From assembly GCA_030522415.1 (NCBI GenBank), contig CM060125.1:32292927-32356926 (forward strand): 64,000 nt of DNA, given 5' to 3'. The translations under genes were made by a program, and so were the position numbers. Positions 52,968-64,000 of the stretch are shown piece by piece. The DNA is from Channallabes apus (taxonomy: Eukaryota; Chordata; Actinopteri; Siluriformes; Clariidae). The notes under the pieces were generated by a model. That model made no database searches, was not told the origin of the DNA, and was given only the letters and a program-made list of their open reading frames with translations. Numbering within the stretch: the stretch's first letter is position 1; every line of letters starts with the position of its first letter.

Positions 52968-55900
52968 TCAATTCAATTCAATTTTATTTATATAGCGCTT
53001 TTAACAATGGTCATTGTCTCAAAGCAGCTTCACAAAAATTTAAGAAATTTAACAAAAAATAAATAAAAATAAATAAAAAATAAATAAATGAATGAATTAA
53101 AAAATTAAATAAATAAATAAAAAAAAAAATAATAATAATTATAGAAAAGAAAATAATTGGAAGTGTGGATGTGTGAGAAAAATGTGCAGATAATAATAAT
53201 GAGACGAATGAATGAAATTTCTCTGATGAGCAAGCCAAGGGTGACGGCGACGGTGGCAAGGAAAAACTCCCTGAGATGGCATTAGGAAGAAATCTTGAGA
53301 GGAACCAGACTCAACAGGGAACCCATCCTCATCTGGGTGATAACAGATTGAAATGATATAACATGTGTGTTGTGCAGGTGAAAATTCAATATGACAGAAA
53401 TTATTTAAATTGACATGAAGACCAGTTCAGCATAGGGACGAGTCAGTAGGTGCAGAGGGCAGATGAGGTCTGGATCACTGGAAGCACAGGAGCAACATGT
53501 GTAGCTCCAACCATCATAAAGCTGAATCCAGCTGGAGCTGGTCCTTCTCTGGATGCCTCAGGAACCTTGCAGGGTCGGCCTTTGTCTACTGAAGCTGGCA
53601 AAATCTCCCGATGCCTCGGGATGGGTAGAGAAATACAGAACAGATGGGGAGAATTAGCGTAGTTGCCATTCGGTATAGGTGTACTGGAGTATGAGATTAT
53701 GGGATGAGTTATGTGTATGCCAGATTAAAAAGATGCGTCTTGAGTCTACTTTTGAACTGAGAAACCGTGTCCCCGAACACTGTCTGGAAGGCTATTCCAA
53801 AACTTTGGAGCTAAATATGAAAAAGCCCTACCCCCTTTTGTAGATTTTGAAATTCTGGGAACTACCAGAAGTCCGGAGCTTTGTGATCTTAAGGGGCGTG
53901 GTGGATTGTAGCGCATCAGAAGACTGGTTAGGTATGTGGGAGCTAAACCATTTAAGGCCTTGTATGTAAGTAATACTATTTTGCAATTTATTCTAAACTG
54001 AACAGGTAGCCAGTGCAGGGATGATAATATTGGGGTTATATGATCATATTTTCTGGATCTAGTGAGAACCCTGGCGGCTGCATTTTGGATTAACTGAAGC
54101 TTGTTTATTGAGGATGCAGGACAACCACCTAGTAATGCATTACAATAGTCCAGTCTGGAGGTCATGAATGCATGAACTAGTTTTTCTGCATCAGATACGG
54201 ATAAGATGTTCCTAAGTTTAGCAATAATTCGAAGATGGAAAAAGGCTGTTTTTGTGATATTTGAAATGTGATTTTCAAAAGACAAGTTACTGTCTAATAT
54301 TACGCCCAGGTCTTTTACTGCTGAGCTGGTAGTTACAGTACATCCTTCTAAGCGCAAGCTGAATTGTGAAAGCTGTTGTGTGCTGGTTTTTGGGCCAATA
54401 AGTAATATCTCTGTCTTATCTGAATTTAATAAAAGAAAGTTATTGGTCATCCAATCTTTTATGTCCGGACACACTCAGTTAATCTAGACAACTTAGGTAT
54501 TTCGTCTGGTTTAGTTGAGATATATAATTGGGTATCATCAGCATAACAATGGAAACTAATCCCATGTCTTCTAATGATGTTACCCAAGGGAAGCATGTAT
54601 ATTGAGAACAACAGAGGTCCTAAAACTGATAATGCCTGTCACTGAATACCTATATAATTTCGTAAGCGATCTATGAGAATATTATGATCTACAGTGTCAA
54701 ATGCAGCACTAAGATCGAGCAGGACTAGCAATGAGATGCAGCCTTGGTCTGAAGCTAAAAACAAGTCGTTTGTAATCTTAACTAGTGCAGTTTCTGTGCT
54801 ATGATGGGGCCTGAAACCTGACTGAAATTCTTCAAGGATGTTATCCTGCAGGAATGTGCAAATTTGAGCTGATACTACTTTTTCTAGTATTTTTGAAATG
54901 AACGGAAGGTTTGAAATCGGTCTGTAATTTGTTATTTCATTCGCGTCCAAATTAGATTTTTTAAGAAGCGGCTTAATAACTGCTAACTTGAAAGGTTTAG
55001 GGACGTGACCTAGATGTAATGAAGAATTAATAATGTTTAGAAGTGGCTCTCCAACCGTAAGCATCACTTCCTTTAAGAATCTGGTTGGGATTGGGTCTAA
55101 CAGGCACGTTGTTGATTTAGCCGAGGTGATAAGTTTATACAGCTCTTCCTGTCCTATACCTGTAAAGCAGTGAAAATCTAAATGTGAAGCTATAGGCTGA
55201 ACTGGATCGTGAGATACTATTAGAGGTTGAACGTCCATTATTTTCTTCCTGATATTATTGATTTTTTCATTAAAGAAGTCCATAAAGTCTTCACTTCTAA
55301 ACTGTGATGGGATACTCTCTGCGGGCATCTTAGGTTTTGTTAGGCGAGCCACTGTACTAAATAAGAACCTGGGATTGTTTTGCTTTCTTGCTATCAGTTG
55401 GCTAAGATGCTCAGTCCTAGCAGTTTTTAGAGCCTGTCTATAGCTGCACATACTGTCTTTATACGCAATTCGAAAAACTTCTAATTTAGTTTTCCTCCAT
55501 TTTCGCTCGAGGTTACGGGTTGCTCTCTTTAGGGCGCGAGTATGACTGTTGTACCACGGTGCAAATGTTTTATCTCTGACTTTTTTTAATCTGATGGGAG
55601 CAACAGTGTCTAATGTACTGGTAAAAATAGTGCCCATGCTGCTAGTCACTTCATCTAGATCATCTGCATTTAGGGGTCTAATAAGAAATTGGGACAGATC
55701 CGGCAGATTACGTGTGAATCTGTCTTTAGTAGTGGGATTCATATTTCTAACAGATTGATAACGTGGGGAGACACAGCTAATCTGTTCTACGGGTAGAGTA
55801 TATGTCAGGAGGTGATGATCTGTGATATCATCACTTTGAGGTATGATCTCTATATTAGAGACATCTATACCATGGGATATAATTAAATCTAGCGTATGAT

Positions 55901-56488
55901 TAAAGCGGTGAGTTGCTCCAATTATATTTTGCTTAACCCCAAAGGAATTTAGTAAATCCATAAATGTGAGTGCTAAAGCGTCGTTAGCATCATCTACATG
56001 AATGTTAAAGTCTCCTACTATCAACACTTTGTCAGAGTTAACCAATAGGTCTGATAGCAGATGTCCAAATTCTTTAAGAAAATCGCCATATGGCCCCGGG
56101 GGTCTGTACACGGTGGCCAGGGTAAAATATAGCAAGGGTTTATTACATATTTCATTTAGTGCAACATTAATGATAAGCACTTCAAATGAATTAAACCTGG
56201 GCCTTATTTTCTGGGTAACAGTGAGTACATCATTGTAGATAGTGGCGACACCACCACCGCGACCAATTAGACGGGGCTCGTGCTTATAGAAATATCCTGA
56301 CGGAGTAGACTCATTCAGACCAAAATATTCATTTGGTTTAAGCCAGGTTTCGGTGAGACAGAGTGCGTCAAGGCAATAATCTGAGATAATTTCATTAACA
56401 ATAAGTGATTTAGGCGCAAGGGGTCTAATGTTGAGTAGTCCAAACTTTAGAGGTGGATTTTTACTACTTATTTTGCCTCTTTCTGCAA
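52968..56488 (-). mobile_element. L2-B LINE copy 2, 5'-truncated
   Basis: From (TTGAA)n at 52968 to GAAAGAGGCAAAATAAG at 56488. Flanked by similar G-rich text: poly-G then TGCGTTGTGCGCATTCTCAT on the left, poly-G then CGTTGTGCGTTCTGATCAT on the right. Confidence 0.9.
53746..56488 (-). pseudogene. L2-B2 ORF2 (endonuclease-RT), deleted in RT
   Basis: The endonuclease and linker are open ([54 protein letters not shown]) through [15 protein letters not shown] and [14 protein letters not shown] deletion of about 115 bp near 54635 then removes the GVPQG motif. [11 protein letters not shown] follows in another frame, and a further shift at the SGHTL/CPDIKDW point separates the C-terminal half (54474-53746). 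Confidence 0.9.
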
Positions 56489-56697
56489 CAGGGGGGGGGG
56501 GGATATGTGGGGGGGCGTTGTGCGTTCTGATCATAAAAATAGGAGTAACGAGGCTATTTTTAAAATGTAAGGAGTAGAAAGTACAGATAATTGCTTAAAA
56601 ATGTAAGGAGTAGAAGTAAAAAGTCGGCTGAAAAATAATTACTCCAGTAAAGTATAGATACCCAAAATTTCTACTTAAGTAAGGTAACGAAGTATTT

Positions 56698-59131
56698 CAA
56701 TTCAATTCAATTCAATTTTATTTATATAGCGCTTTTAACAATGGTCATTGTCTCAAAGCAGCTTCACAAAAATTAAAGAAATTTAACAAAAAAAAAAAAA
56801 AAAAACTGTATATAGAATAATTATATATAAAATAATAAATAAATAAATAAAATTATAATAGAAAATAAATAAATAAAAACAAATAATAATAATAATTATA
56901 GAAAAGAAAATAATTGGAAGTGTGGATGTGTGAGAAAAATGTGCAGATAATAATGAGACGAATGAATGAAATTTCTCTGATGAGCAAGCCAAGGGTGACG
57001 GCGACGGTGGCAAGGAAAAACTCCCTGAGATGGCAATAGGAAGAAACCTTGAGAGGAACCAGACTCAACAGGGAACCCATCCTCATTTGGGCGATAACAG
57101 ATAGAAATGATATAACATCTTGTGTGTTGTGCAGGTGAAAATTCAATATGACAGAAATTATTTAAATTGACATGAAGACCAGTTCAGCATAGGGACGAGT
57201 CAGTAGGTGCAGAGGGCAGATGAGGTCTGGATCACTGGAAGCACAGGAGCAGCATGTGTAGCTCCAACCATCATAAAGCTGAATCCAGCTGGAGCTGGTC
57301 CTTCTCTGGATGCCTCAGGAACATCGCAGGGTCGGCCTTTGTCTACTGAAGCTGGCAAAATCTCCCGATGCCTCGGGATGGGTAGAGAAATACAGAACAG
57401 ATGGGGAGAATTAGCGTAGTTGCCATTCGGTATAGGTGTACTGGAGTATGAGTACTGGGATGAGTTATGTGTATGCCAGATTAAAAAGATGCGTCTTGAG
57501 TCTACTTTTGAACTGAGAAACCGTGTCTGCTCCCCGAACACTGTCTGGAAGGCTATTCCAAAGCTTTGGAGCTAAATATGAAAAAGCCCTACCCCCTTTT
57601 GTAGATTTTGAAATTCTGGGAACTACCAGAAGTCCGGAGTTTTGTGATCTTAAGGCGCGTGGTGGATTGTAGCGTATCAGAAGACTGGTTAGGTATGTGG
57701 GAGCTAAACCATTTAAGGCCTTGTATGTAAGTAATACTATTTTGTAATTTATTCTAAACTGAACAGGTAGCCAGTGCAGGGATGATAATATTGGGGCTAT
57801 ATGATCATATTTTCTGGATCTAGTGAGAACCCTGGCAGCTGCATTTTGGATTAACTGAAGCTTGTTTATTGAGGATGCAGGACAACCACCTAGTAATGCA
57901 TTACAATAGTCCAGTCTGGAGGTCATGAATGCATGAACTAGTTTTTCTGCATCAGATATGGATAAGATGTTCCTAAGTTTAGCAATATTTCGAAGATGGA
58001 AAAAGGCTGTTTTTGTGATATTTGAAATGTGATTTTCAAAAGACAAGTTACTGTCTAATATTACTCCCAGATCTTTTACTGCTGAGCTGGTAATAACAGT
58101 ACATCCTTCTAAGCGCAAGCTGAATTGTGAAAGCTGTTGTGTGCTGGTTTTTGGGCCAATAAGTAATATCTCTGTCTTATCTGAATTTAATAAAAGAAAG
58201 TTATTGGTCATCCAATCTTTTATGTCCTGGACACACTCAGTTAATCTAGACAGCTTAGGTATTTCGTCTGGTTTAGTTGAGATATATAATTGGGTATCAT
58301 CAGCATAACAATGGAAACTAATCCCATGTCTTCTAATGATGTTACCCAAGGGAAGCATGTATATTGAGAACAACAGAGGTCCTAAAACTGACCCTTGTGG
58401 GACCCCATATTTCACTGGCATTATACCAGACGGTTCTCCATTTAGATCTACAAAATGGTAGCGATCAGACAGGTAAGATCTAAACCATTTTAATGCCTGT
58501 CCCTGAATACCTATATAATTTTGTAAGCGATCTATGAGAATATTATGATCTATAGTGTCGAATGCAGCACTAAGATCAAGCAGGACTAGCAATGAGATGC
58601 AGCCTTGGTCTGAAGCTAAAAACAAGTCATTTGTAATCTTAACTAGTGCAGTTTCTGTGCTATGATGGGGCCTGAAACCTGACTGAAATTCTTCATGGAT
58701 GTTGTTATCCTGTAAGAATGTGCAAATTTGAGCTGATACTACTTTTTCTAGTATTTTTGATATGAACGGAAGGTTTGAAATCGGTCTGTAATTTTTTATT
58801 TCATTCGCGTCCAAATTAGATTTTTTAAGAAGCGGCTTAATAACTGCTAACTTGAAAGGTTTAGGGACGTGACCTAGATGTAATGAAGAATTAATAATGT
58901 TTAGGAGTGGCTCTCCAACCGTAAGCATCACTTCTTTTAAAAATCTGGTTGGGATTGGGTCTAACAGGCACGTTGTTGATTTAGCCAAGGTGATGAGTTT
59001 ATACAGCTCTTCCTGTCCTATACCTGTAAAGCAGTGAAAATCTAAATGTGAAGCTATAGGCTGAACTGGATCGTGAGATACTATTAGAGGTTGAACCTCC
59101 ATTATTTTCTTCCTGATATTATTGATTTTAT
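56698..59131 (-). mobile_element. L2-B LINE copy 3, 5'-truncated
   Basis: From (TTGAA)n at 56698 to TCTTCCTGATATTATTGAT near 59131. The MITE sequence GAAGTATTTGTACTTC is split by it (GAAGTATTT on the left, TATTTGTACTTCG on the right) with about 16 bp of filler at the 5' junction. Confidence 0.9.
57465..59102 (-). CDS. L2-B3 reverse transcriptase, uninterrupted
   Basis: An open 545-codon frame: [69 protein letters not shown], the catalytic [37 protein letters not shown] and the terminus HLFNLAYT. The endonuclease is absent because of 5' truncation, so it cannot move itself, but it is the best L2-B RT reference here. Confidence 0.92.
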   Translation of the reverse strand: MEVQPLIVSHDPVQPIASHLDFHCFTGIGQEELYKLITLAKSTTCLLDPIPTRFLKEVMLTVGEPLLNIINSSLHLGHVPKPFKLAVIKPLLKKSNLDANEIKNYRPISNLPFISKILEKVVSAQICTFLQDNNIHEEFQSGFRPHHSTETALVKITNDLFLASDQGCISLLVLLDLSAAFDTIDHNILIDRLQNYIGIQGQALKWFRSYLSDRYHFVDLNGEPSGIMPVKYGVPQGSVLGPLLFSIYMLPLGNIIRRHGISFHCYADDTQLYISTKPDEIPKLSRLTECVQDIKDWMTNNFLLLNSDKTEILLIGPKTSTQQLSQFSLRLEGCTVITSSAVKDLGVILDSNLSFENHISNITKTAFFHLRNIAKLRNILSISDAEKLVHAFMTSRLDYCNALLGGCPASSINKLQLIQNAAARVLTRSRKYDHIAPILSSLHWLPVQFRINYKIVLLTYKALNGLAPTYLTSLLIRYNPPRALRSQNSGLLVVPRISKSTKGGRAFSYLAPKLWNSLPDSVRGADTVSQFKSRLKTHLFNLAYT

Positions 59132-59172
59132 TTATACTGATATTATTATTTGTACTTCGTTACTTGACACCT

Positions 59173-59700
59173 CTGCTATTATTGAAAGTCAATTTGAGTT
59201 ATTAAAATGAGTTCATTATTTGCTTCACAGCCAGCACTAATCAGTCCTACAGAAAATTAATTATCATGATCCTGAGATTACAATTTCGTCAAACGTTATA
59301 GTTTCAGGAACCCTTTTGTTTGTTGGTTGGTTTGATTGATTGATCAATTGATTATCTGTCTTTGCTCTGTCCATCCTAATCATCTTAGACCGAGAGAATT
59401 TTACTTTACTCATAAAAATATTTGCAGAAACAATTTAATAACATGTTTGGTGATTGGCCACTAATATTTAAAAATCACAAGACATGAAACCTTATTTATC
59501 CCAAATTACTTGTCTCAAATTACACAACTTCACGCTACATGAGAAGCAGCAGCATGACAATATGCTTTATAAGTTCACTCACTAATAAGTTTAATATTCA
59601 TAACAAATTGGGTGATTGTAAGCAGATAGCTGTTTATTTATTAATCATGATTTTTATGCATGTTAAAAACATATGTAATGATTTTAAAAACATTAACATA
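59173..59700. other. Unannotated AT-rich stretch
   Basis: No gene or repeat recognised between the MITE end and Tc1-3. Confidence 0.4.
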
Positions 59701-61321
59701 CAGTGGTGTGAAAAACTATTTGCCCCCCTCCTGATTTCTTATTCTTTTGCATGTTTGTCACACAAAATGTTTCTGATCATCAAACACATTTAACTATTAG
59801 TCAAAGATAACACAAGTAAACACAAAATGCAGTTTTTAAATGAGGGGTTTTATTATTTAGGGAGAAAAAAAATCCAAACCTACATGGCCCTGTGTGAAAA
59901 AGTAATTGCCCCCTGAACCTAATAACTGGTTGGGCCACCCTTAGCAGCAATAACTGCAATCAAGCGTTTGCGATAACTTGCAACGAGTCTTTTACAGCGC
60001 TCTGGAGGAATTTTGGCCCACTCATCTTTGCAGAATTGTTGTAATTCAGCTTTATTTGAGGGTTTTCTAGCATTAACCGCCTTTTTAAGGTCATGCCACA
60101 ACATCTCAATAGGATTCAGGTCAGGACTTTGACTAGGCCACTCCAAAGTCTTCATTTTGTTTTTCTTCAGCCATTCAGAGGTGGATTTGCTGGTGTGTTT
60201 TGGGTCATTGTCCTGCTGCAGCACCCAAGATCGCTTCAGCTTGAGTTGACGAACAGATGGCCGGACATTCTCCTTCAGGATTTTTTGGTAGACAGTAGAA
60301 TTCATGGTTCCATCTATCACAGCAAGCCTTCCAGGTCCTGAAGCAGCAAAACAACCCCAGACCATCACACTACCACCACCATATTTTACTGTTGGTATGA
60401 TGTTCTTTTTCTGAAATGCTGTGTTACTTTTACACCAGATGTAATGGGACACGCACCTTCCAAAAAGTTCAACTTTTGTCTCGTCTGTCCACAAGGTATT
60501 TTCCCAAAAGTCTTGGCAATCATTGAGATGTTTTTTTAGCAAAATTGAGACGAGCCTTAATGTTCTTTTTGCTTAAAAGTGGTTTGCGCCTTGGAAATCT
60601 GCCATGCAGGCCGTTTGTGCCCAGTCTCTTTCTTATGGTGGAGTCGTGAACACTGACCTTAATTGAGGCAAGTGAGGCCTGCAGTTCTTTAGATGTTGTC
60701 CTGGGGTCTTTTGTGGCCTCTCGGATGAGTTGTCTCTGCGCTCTTGGGGTAATATTGGTCGGCCGGCCACTCCTGGGAAGGTTCACCACTGTTCCATGTT
60801 TTTGCCATTTGTGGATAATGGCTCTCACTGTGGTTCGCTGGAGTCCCAAAGCTTTAGAAATGGCTTTATAACCTTTACCAGACTGATAGATCTCAATTAC
60901 TTTTGTTCTCATTTGTTCCTGAATTTCTTTGGATCTTGGCATGATGTCTAGCTTTTGAGGTGCTTTTGGTCTACTTCTCTGTGTCAGGTAGCTCCTATTT
61001 AAGTGATTTCTTGATTGAAACAGGTGTGGCAATAATCAGGCCTGGGGGTGACTACAGAAATTGAACTCAGGTGTGATAAACCACAGTTAAGTTATTTTTT
61101 AACAAGGGGGGCAATCACTTTTTCACACAGGGCCATGTAGATTTGGAGTTTTTTTCCTCCCTTAATAATGTAAACCTTCAATTAAAAACTGCATTTTGTG
61201 TTCAATTATGTTATCTTTGACTAATAGTTAACGGTTTTTGATGAGCAGAAACATTTAAGTGTGACAAACATGCAAAAGAATAAGAAATCAGGAAGGGGGC
61301 AAATAGTTTTTCACACTACTG
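59701..61321 (-). mobile_element. Tc1-3: nearly intact Tc1-like transposon, 1,621 bp
   Basis: Ends CAGTGGTGTGAAAAACTATT and its inverted copy AATAGTTTTTCACACTACTG, bounded by TA on both sides (59699-59700, 61322-61323). Each inverted repeat is about 210 bp, with a second internal GTGTGAAAAAGTAATTGCCC: the IR/DR arrangement of Sleeping Beauty-type elements. One transposase gene on the minus strand. Confidence 0.94.
59919..60942 (-). pseudogene. Tc1-3 transposase, single 1-bp frameshift
   Basis: Starts MPRSKEIQEQMRTKVIEIYQ (ATG about 60942). Paired-type DNA-binding domain with two HTH and the GRPTNITPR hook; catalytic DD34[32 protein letters not shown]; terminus AVIAAKGGPTSY. An extra A in a run (seven instead of six, minus strand near 60535) shifts the frame between FAKK and HLNDCQDFW. 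No other stop is seen across about 340 residues, the normal family length. Confidence 0.94.
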
Positions 61322-61649
61322 TATATGTTTCATTTATTAAGTATATGTTTAAATTTATAGTTAATCTATTTAATGTACAATTAAATTGTACAACTATATT
61401 TAATAAAAAAATATATAAGGTATGAGAAAGTTTTAATCTGTTTAAACCTTTTTTCAAGGCTGCTAATTCCAAAATCAATCACAATTAAACATTTAGCAAA
61501 AAAGTACAAAAGTGCTTACTGTTAATAATGCTACAAGGTCTTCCTGATACGATTCTTCAGTTTTTTTCTCTCTAGTCAAAATGCAAGTGAAAATTTTTTT
61601 TCAAAAGATCCAAATGTTGGTAATCACAGTTTATCATGTGAAGACTATA
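61322..61649. other. Unannotated AT-rich stretch
   Basis: No gene seen. Confidence 0.4.
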
Positions 61650-61832
61650 GACCCTAGGACACGCTGGAGGGACTATGTCTCTCGGCTGGCCTGGGAACAC
61701 CTTGGGATCCCCCCGGAAGAGCTGGAAGAAGTGGCCAGGGAGAGGGAAGTCTGGGCATCCCTGCTGAAGCTGCTGCACCCGTGACCCGACCTCGGATAAG
61801 CGGAAGAAAATGGATGGATGGATGGACTATAG
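61650..61832 (+). mobile_element. LINE 3'-end fragment with (ATGG)n tail
   Basis: Reads TRWRDYVSRLAWEHLGIPPE then EELEEVAREREVWASLLKLL, a C-terminus frequent in fish LINEs, then CCTCGGATAAGCGGAAGAAA and ATGGATGGATGG. Clade uncertain. Confidence 0.75.
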
Positions 61833-62834
61833 ACCACTTAGTTACCTATGTTTAGTTAACCGCAAAGAAGGTGTTGAATGGTAGGACAGTTCTTTCCTTA
61901 ATATTCCTTGGCCATTCCTTACAAATGTTCATTGTACACTTAACAGAATGGTTGGACAGGTATGTGAAAATGTACAATAGTTGGATTTAGAGGATAGTAT
62001 CACAACAGATTGTGACATACAAATTGTAATTTTATTTGTTTTTTATGCAACCATGTATTGAATAAATGTAGCTTGAATATGTAACCACTCAAGCAAGGGA
62101 TAGGATCTGCAAAACACACACACACAGATTTTTTTGTTATGTGGCATTGACTTTGTGTGTAATTTTAAAAGATATTATGTTTTACACATGTAGAATTTAT
62201 CAGTTAATCATAAAAATAATTATGTTCTTCCGCCAACACAGCACATTTTTGTAATATTAAACATGTGCTCAAATAACCTATAGTTCTCCCTAGTTGAAGT
62301 CCAAGTGTTTTTGTCGGCCTCTCAATGAACAATATAAACTGTTTGCTGAATAAGCTTGTTAAATTGTCACATAATATAACTTATTAATGTCCATATGGAT
62401 TAATGCTATTCATATTCCAACATTGACAAGAAGGACAATAAAAATGGCATTTTATTTTTATATTTTACAGCATTTTTTTTCTGGTGAAACAAAAATTGGG
62501 AAGATAAATTAGTATTTTTGTAACTATTTTTATTGTCAGGCTTCAATAGCATACATCAGTAACTGAACATTGTCTATTGGAACCGTAAAACAGCATGCAA
62601 TTCACCATCAAATTATTTCACATATAGGATATTTATTTACACAGACAAATAAAATAAATACTTATTAATATTTGTACTATTAAACAGACAGCACAAATAA
62701 TACCAAGCCCATTGGACTTAATATGTTAAAAATATAAAAATTGCTTAAGAATAGTCCCTTGGTCAAATCCACATCTGACATGAGGAATTGTACAAACAGT
62801 GGGTCCTGTTCCAGGATCCTCCCCGCTGTGATCT
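61833..62834. other. Unannotated AT-rich stretch
   Basis: No coding frame of interest; a short (CA)6 near 62113. Confidence 0.4.
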
Positions 62835-63000
62835 TGTCACGACCGGCACTAGGACCCGGAAGTAAGATGGTCGCGAACCTGAAAGCATAAAAGGAAACAA
62901 GATGGCGCCGCACATCGCTCTGTCATTGAGTTATGCCCAGGCGGCTTCGGAATCGTTCGTTTGCATGCGAGTACTCACTTTCTTGGGTTTACTTTCAAAC
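62835..63000 (+). mobile_element. Sushi-type LTR fragment, plus orientation
   Basis: Begins TGTCACGACCGGCAC, has GCATAAAAGGAAACAAGATG and, about 30 nt after the TATA-like box, the self-primer GCTCTGTCATT. It is cut at 63000 by the Gypsy-3 LTR, which lies in the opposite orientation. Confidence 0.85.
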
Positions 63001-63382
63001 TGTCAGGATTGAACTAACCTCGGGGACCAGAAGACTAGCTTTAGCGGTTAGCCCAATGTAGCGTGGATGGTAAACCCAAACGCGGATAAAAAGCGAATAG
63101 GCAGGATAACCACGCGACTTTAATCCAAGGACTCTCGCGAAAAGGGAGCAAGGGAAAAACACAAATTTAACCCGCGACCTATAAATACACACAATAGCAG
63201 AAGCATATAACCCAAAATGGTGAGTACTCACGGTTTGCTGAAACGACAACCAGAACTGACATGGGCCGAACTCAATGACTGAGCGGTAAGCCATCGTTTG
63301 TTTACCTCTTTTATACTTCCTGGTTTGGCGCCCGCCTTACTTCCGGGTCCTAGTGCCGGGCGCAGATTGAGTGTGCATGACA
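63001..63382 (-). repeat. Gypsy-3 3' LTR
   Basis: TGTCAGGATTGAAC...GTGTGCATGACA, homologous to the Gypsy-1 LTR; AATGACTGAGCGG is present, the Gypsy-1 type of self-primer. Confidence 0.93.
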
Positions 63383-64000
63383 GTACCCCCCTGTCCAGGA
63401 CCGGCTCCTGACGGTCCTGAGGTGGAGGATACCCGGTGACGGTAGTCTCGAATTAGCTCGGGGTCGAGAATGAACCGGGCCGGGATCCAAGACCGCTCCT
63501 CGGGGCCGTAGCCCTCCCAGTCAACCAGGTACTGAGTACCTCTGCCCCGAGGGCGCGAGTCGAGGATTCGGCATACGGTGTAGGTGAGACCGCCGTCGAT
63601 GATCCGGGGAGGAGGAGCTGGGGGGGTGGGTGGAATCATTGTTGAGGTGGTGAAGGGTTTGAATTGGGAGAGGTGAAATACTGGATGGATTTGGAGCGCC
63701 ACAGGCAGCTGGAGCCGGTAGGTGACAGGGTTAATTCGGTGGGTGATGCGGTATGGTCCGATGAATCTAGGCGAAAGTTTTTTTGATTGTGTGAAGGTGG
63801 AGATTTCTTGTTGAAAGCCATACCTTGTCACCTACATGGTACAAACGTCCCGGAGGGTGCCGGTGGCGGTGTTGGTTCGTGTAGCGGGCGTTGGCTCGTT
63901 GGATGGCCTGATTTGTTTGGTTCCATAGCCGCCGACACCTGCGGACCAACTGTTGGGCGGACGGTACATCAACCTCCGGTTCTTGGTGGTTGAACACTGA
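63337..64000 (-). pseudogene. Gypsy-3 integrase C-terminus and chromodomain
   Basis: [20 protein letters not shown] and [13 protein letters not shown] (to 63767) shift frame near 63785, then [19 protein letters not shown] and the chromodomain [38 protein letters not shown]. The frame ends inside the LTR at 63337. Partial: the rest of pol lies off the right edge. Confidence 0.9.

Larger units (their letters stand above)
42676..59172. mobile_element. hAT-type MITE whose ends lie 16.5 kb apart (nested host)
   Basis: Left end CAGTGGTGTCAAAAGTATTC at 42676; right end CTTCGTTACTTGACACCTCTG at 59152-59172, whose reverse complement begins CAGAGGTGTCAA. Flanking 8-mers CAATTATT and CTATTATT match at 7 of 8. 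MITE text survives at 42676-42842, 52876-52967, about 56489-56697 and 59132-59172. Everything else is later insertion: Gypsy-1 with Gypsy-2, L2-B2 and L2-B3. Confidence 0.78.
63001..64000 (-). mobile_element. Gypsy-3: Sushi-type element, 3' end only (runs off window)
   Basis: 3' LTR at 63001-63382, then pol C-terminus to the right edge. The left flank is CAAAC; the matching duplication would be outside the window. Confidence 0.92.

Overview
This is vertebrate nuclear DNA, almost certainly from a teleost fish. It contains one recognisable host gene: seven exons of a klhdc3 (kelch domain-containing protein 3) ortholog on the minus strand. The other large features are transposable elements of typically piscine type: L2/CR1-type LINEs with an esterase-like ORF1, Rex1-like LINEs, V-SINEs, Tc1 and hAT transposons, and Tf1/Sushi-type chromovirus Gypsy elements. 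Dense (CA)n/(TG)n microsatellites are also present. The mix fits a repeat-rich ostariophysan such as a catfish, but the species cannot be fixed from the sequence alone.

Layout. 1-14.1 kb: klhdc3, minus strand, from a GC-richer promoter region near 14.0 kb to exon 7 at 365-473. The C-terminal exon(s) lie off the left edge. Introns 2 and 6 are swollen by insertions: a Tc1 holding a hAT that holds a solo Gypsy LTR; a second hAT remnant with a 30-bp minisatellite; and a Tc1 holding an L2 that holds a V-SINE. 14.1-19.6 kb: a 1.5 kb GACGTC-rich non-autonomous transposon candidate, a hAT MITE carrying a V-SINE, and LINE scraps. 19.6-30.8 kb: one L2-B LINE, split by a 1,187-bp solo LTR and by a full-length L2-A LINE that keeps an open 989-codon ORF2. 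31-36 kb: a 5'-truncated Rex1-like LINE with an open RT, V-SINEs and a possible P2RX7_C-type transposon gene fragment. 36.3-41.4 kb: a second full-length L2-A copy, inverted relative to the first.

42.7-59.2 kb is one nested stack. A hAT MITE (terminal inverted repeats and near-perfect 8-bp target duplication 16.5 kb apart) contains Gypsy-1, which contains Gypsy-2 inside its gag; the MITE also received two truncated L2-B copies. Nearly every level is proved by target-site duplications. 59.7-61.3 kb is an almost intact Tc1. 62.8-64.0 kb is an LTR fragment followed by the 3' end of a third Gypsy element running off the right edge.

How the parts work. The Gypsy elements encode gag (coiled coil, CCHC knuckle) and pol (protease, RT, RNase H, integrase, with or without a chromodomain). 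Both carry a GGGAAAC -1 frameshift heptamer plus a downstream hairpin at the gag/pol join, and an 11-nt self-primer at the predicted RNA 5' end whose complement sits at the gag start codon. The self-primer base and the gag codon base covary between the two elements. The klhdc3 introns show a separate pattern: (CA)n next to donors and (TG)n next to acceptors, able to pair within the pre-mRNA.
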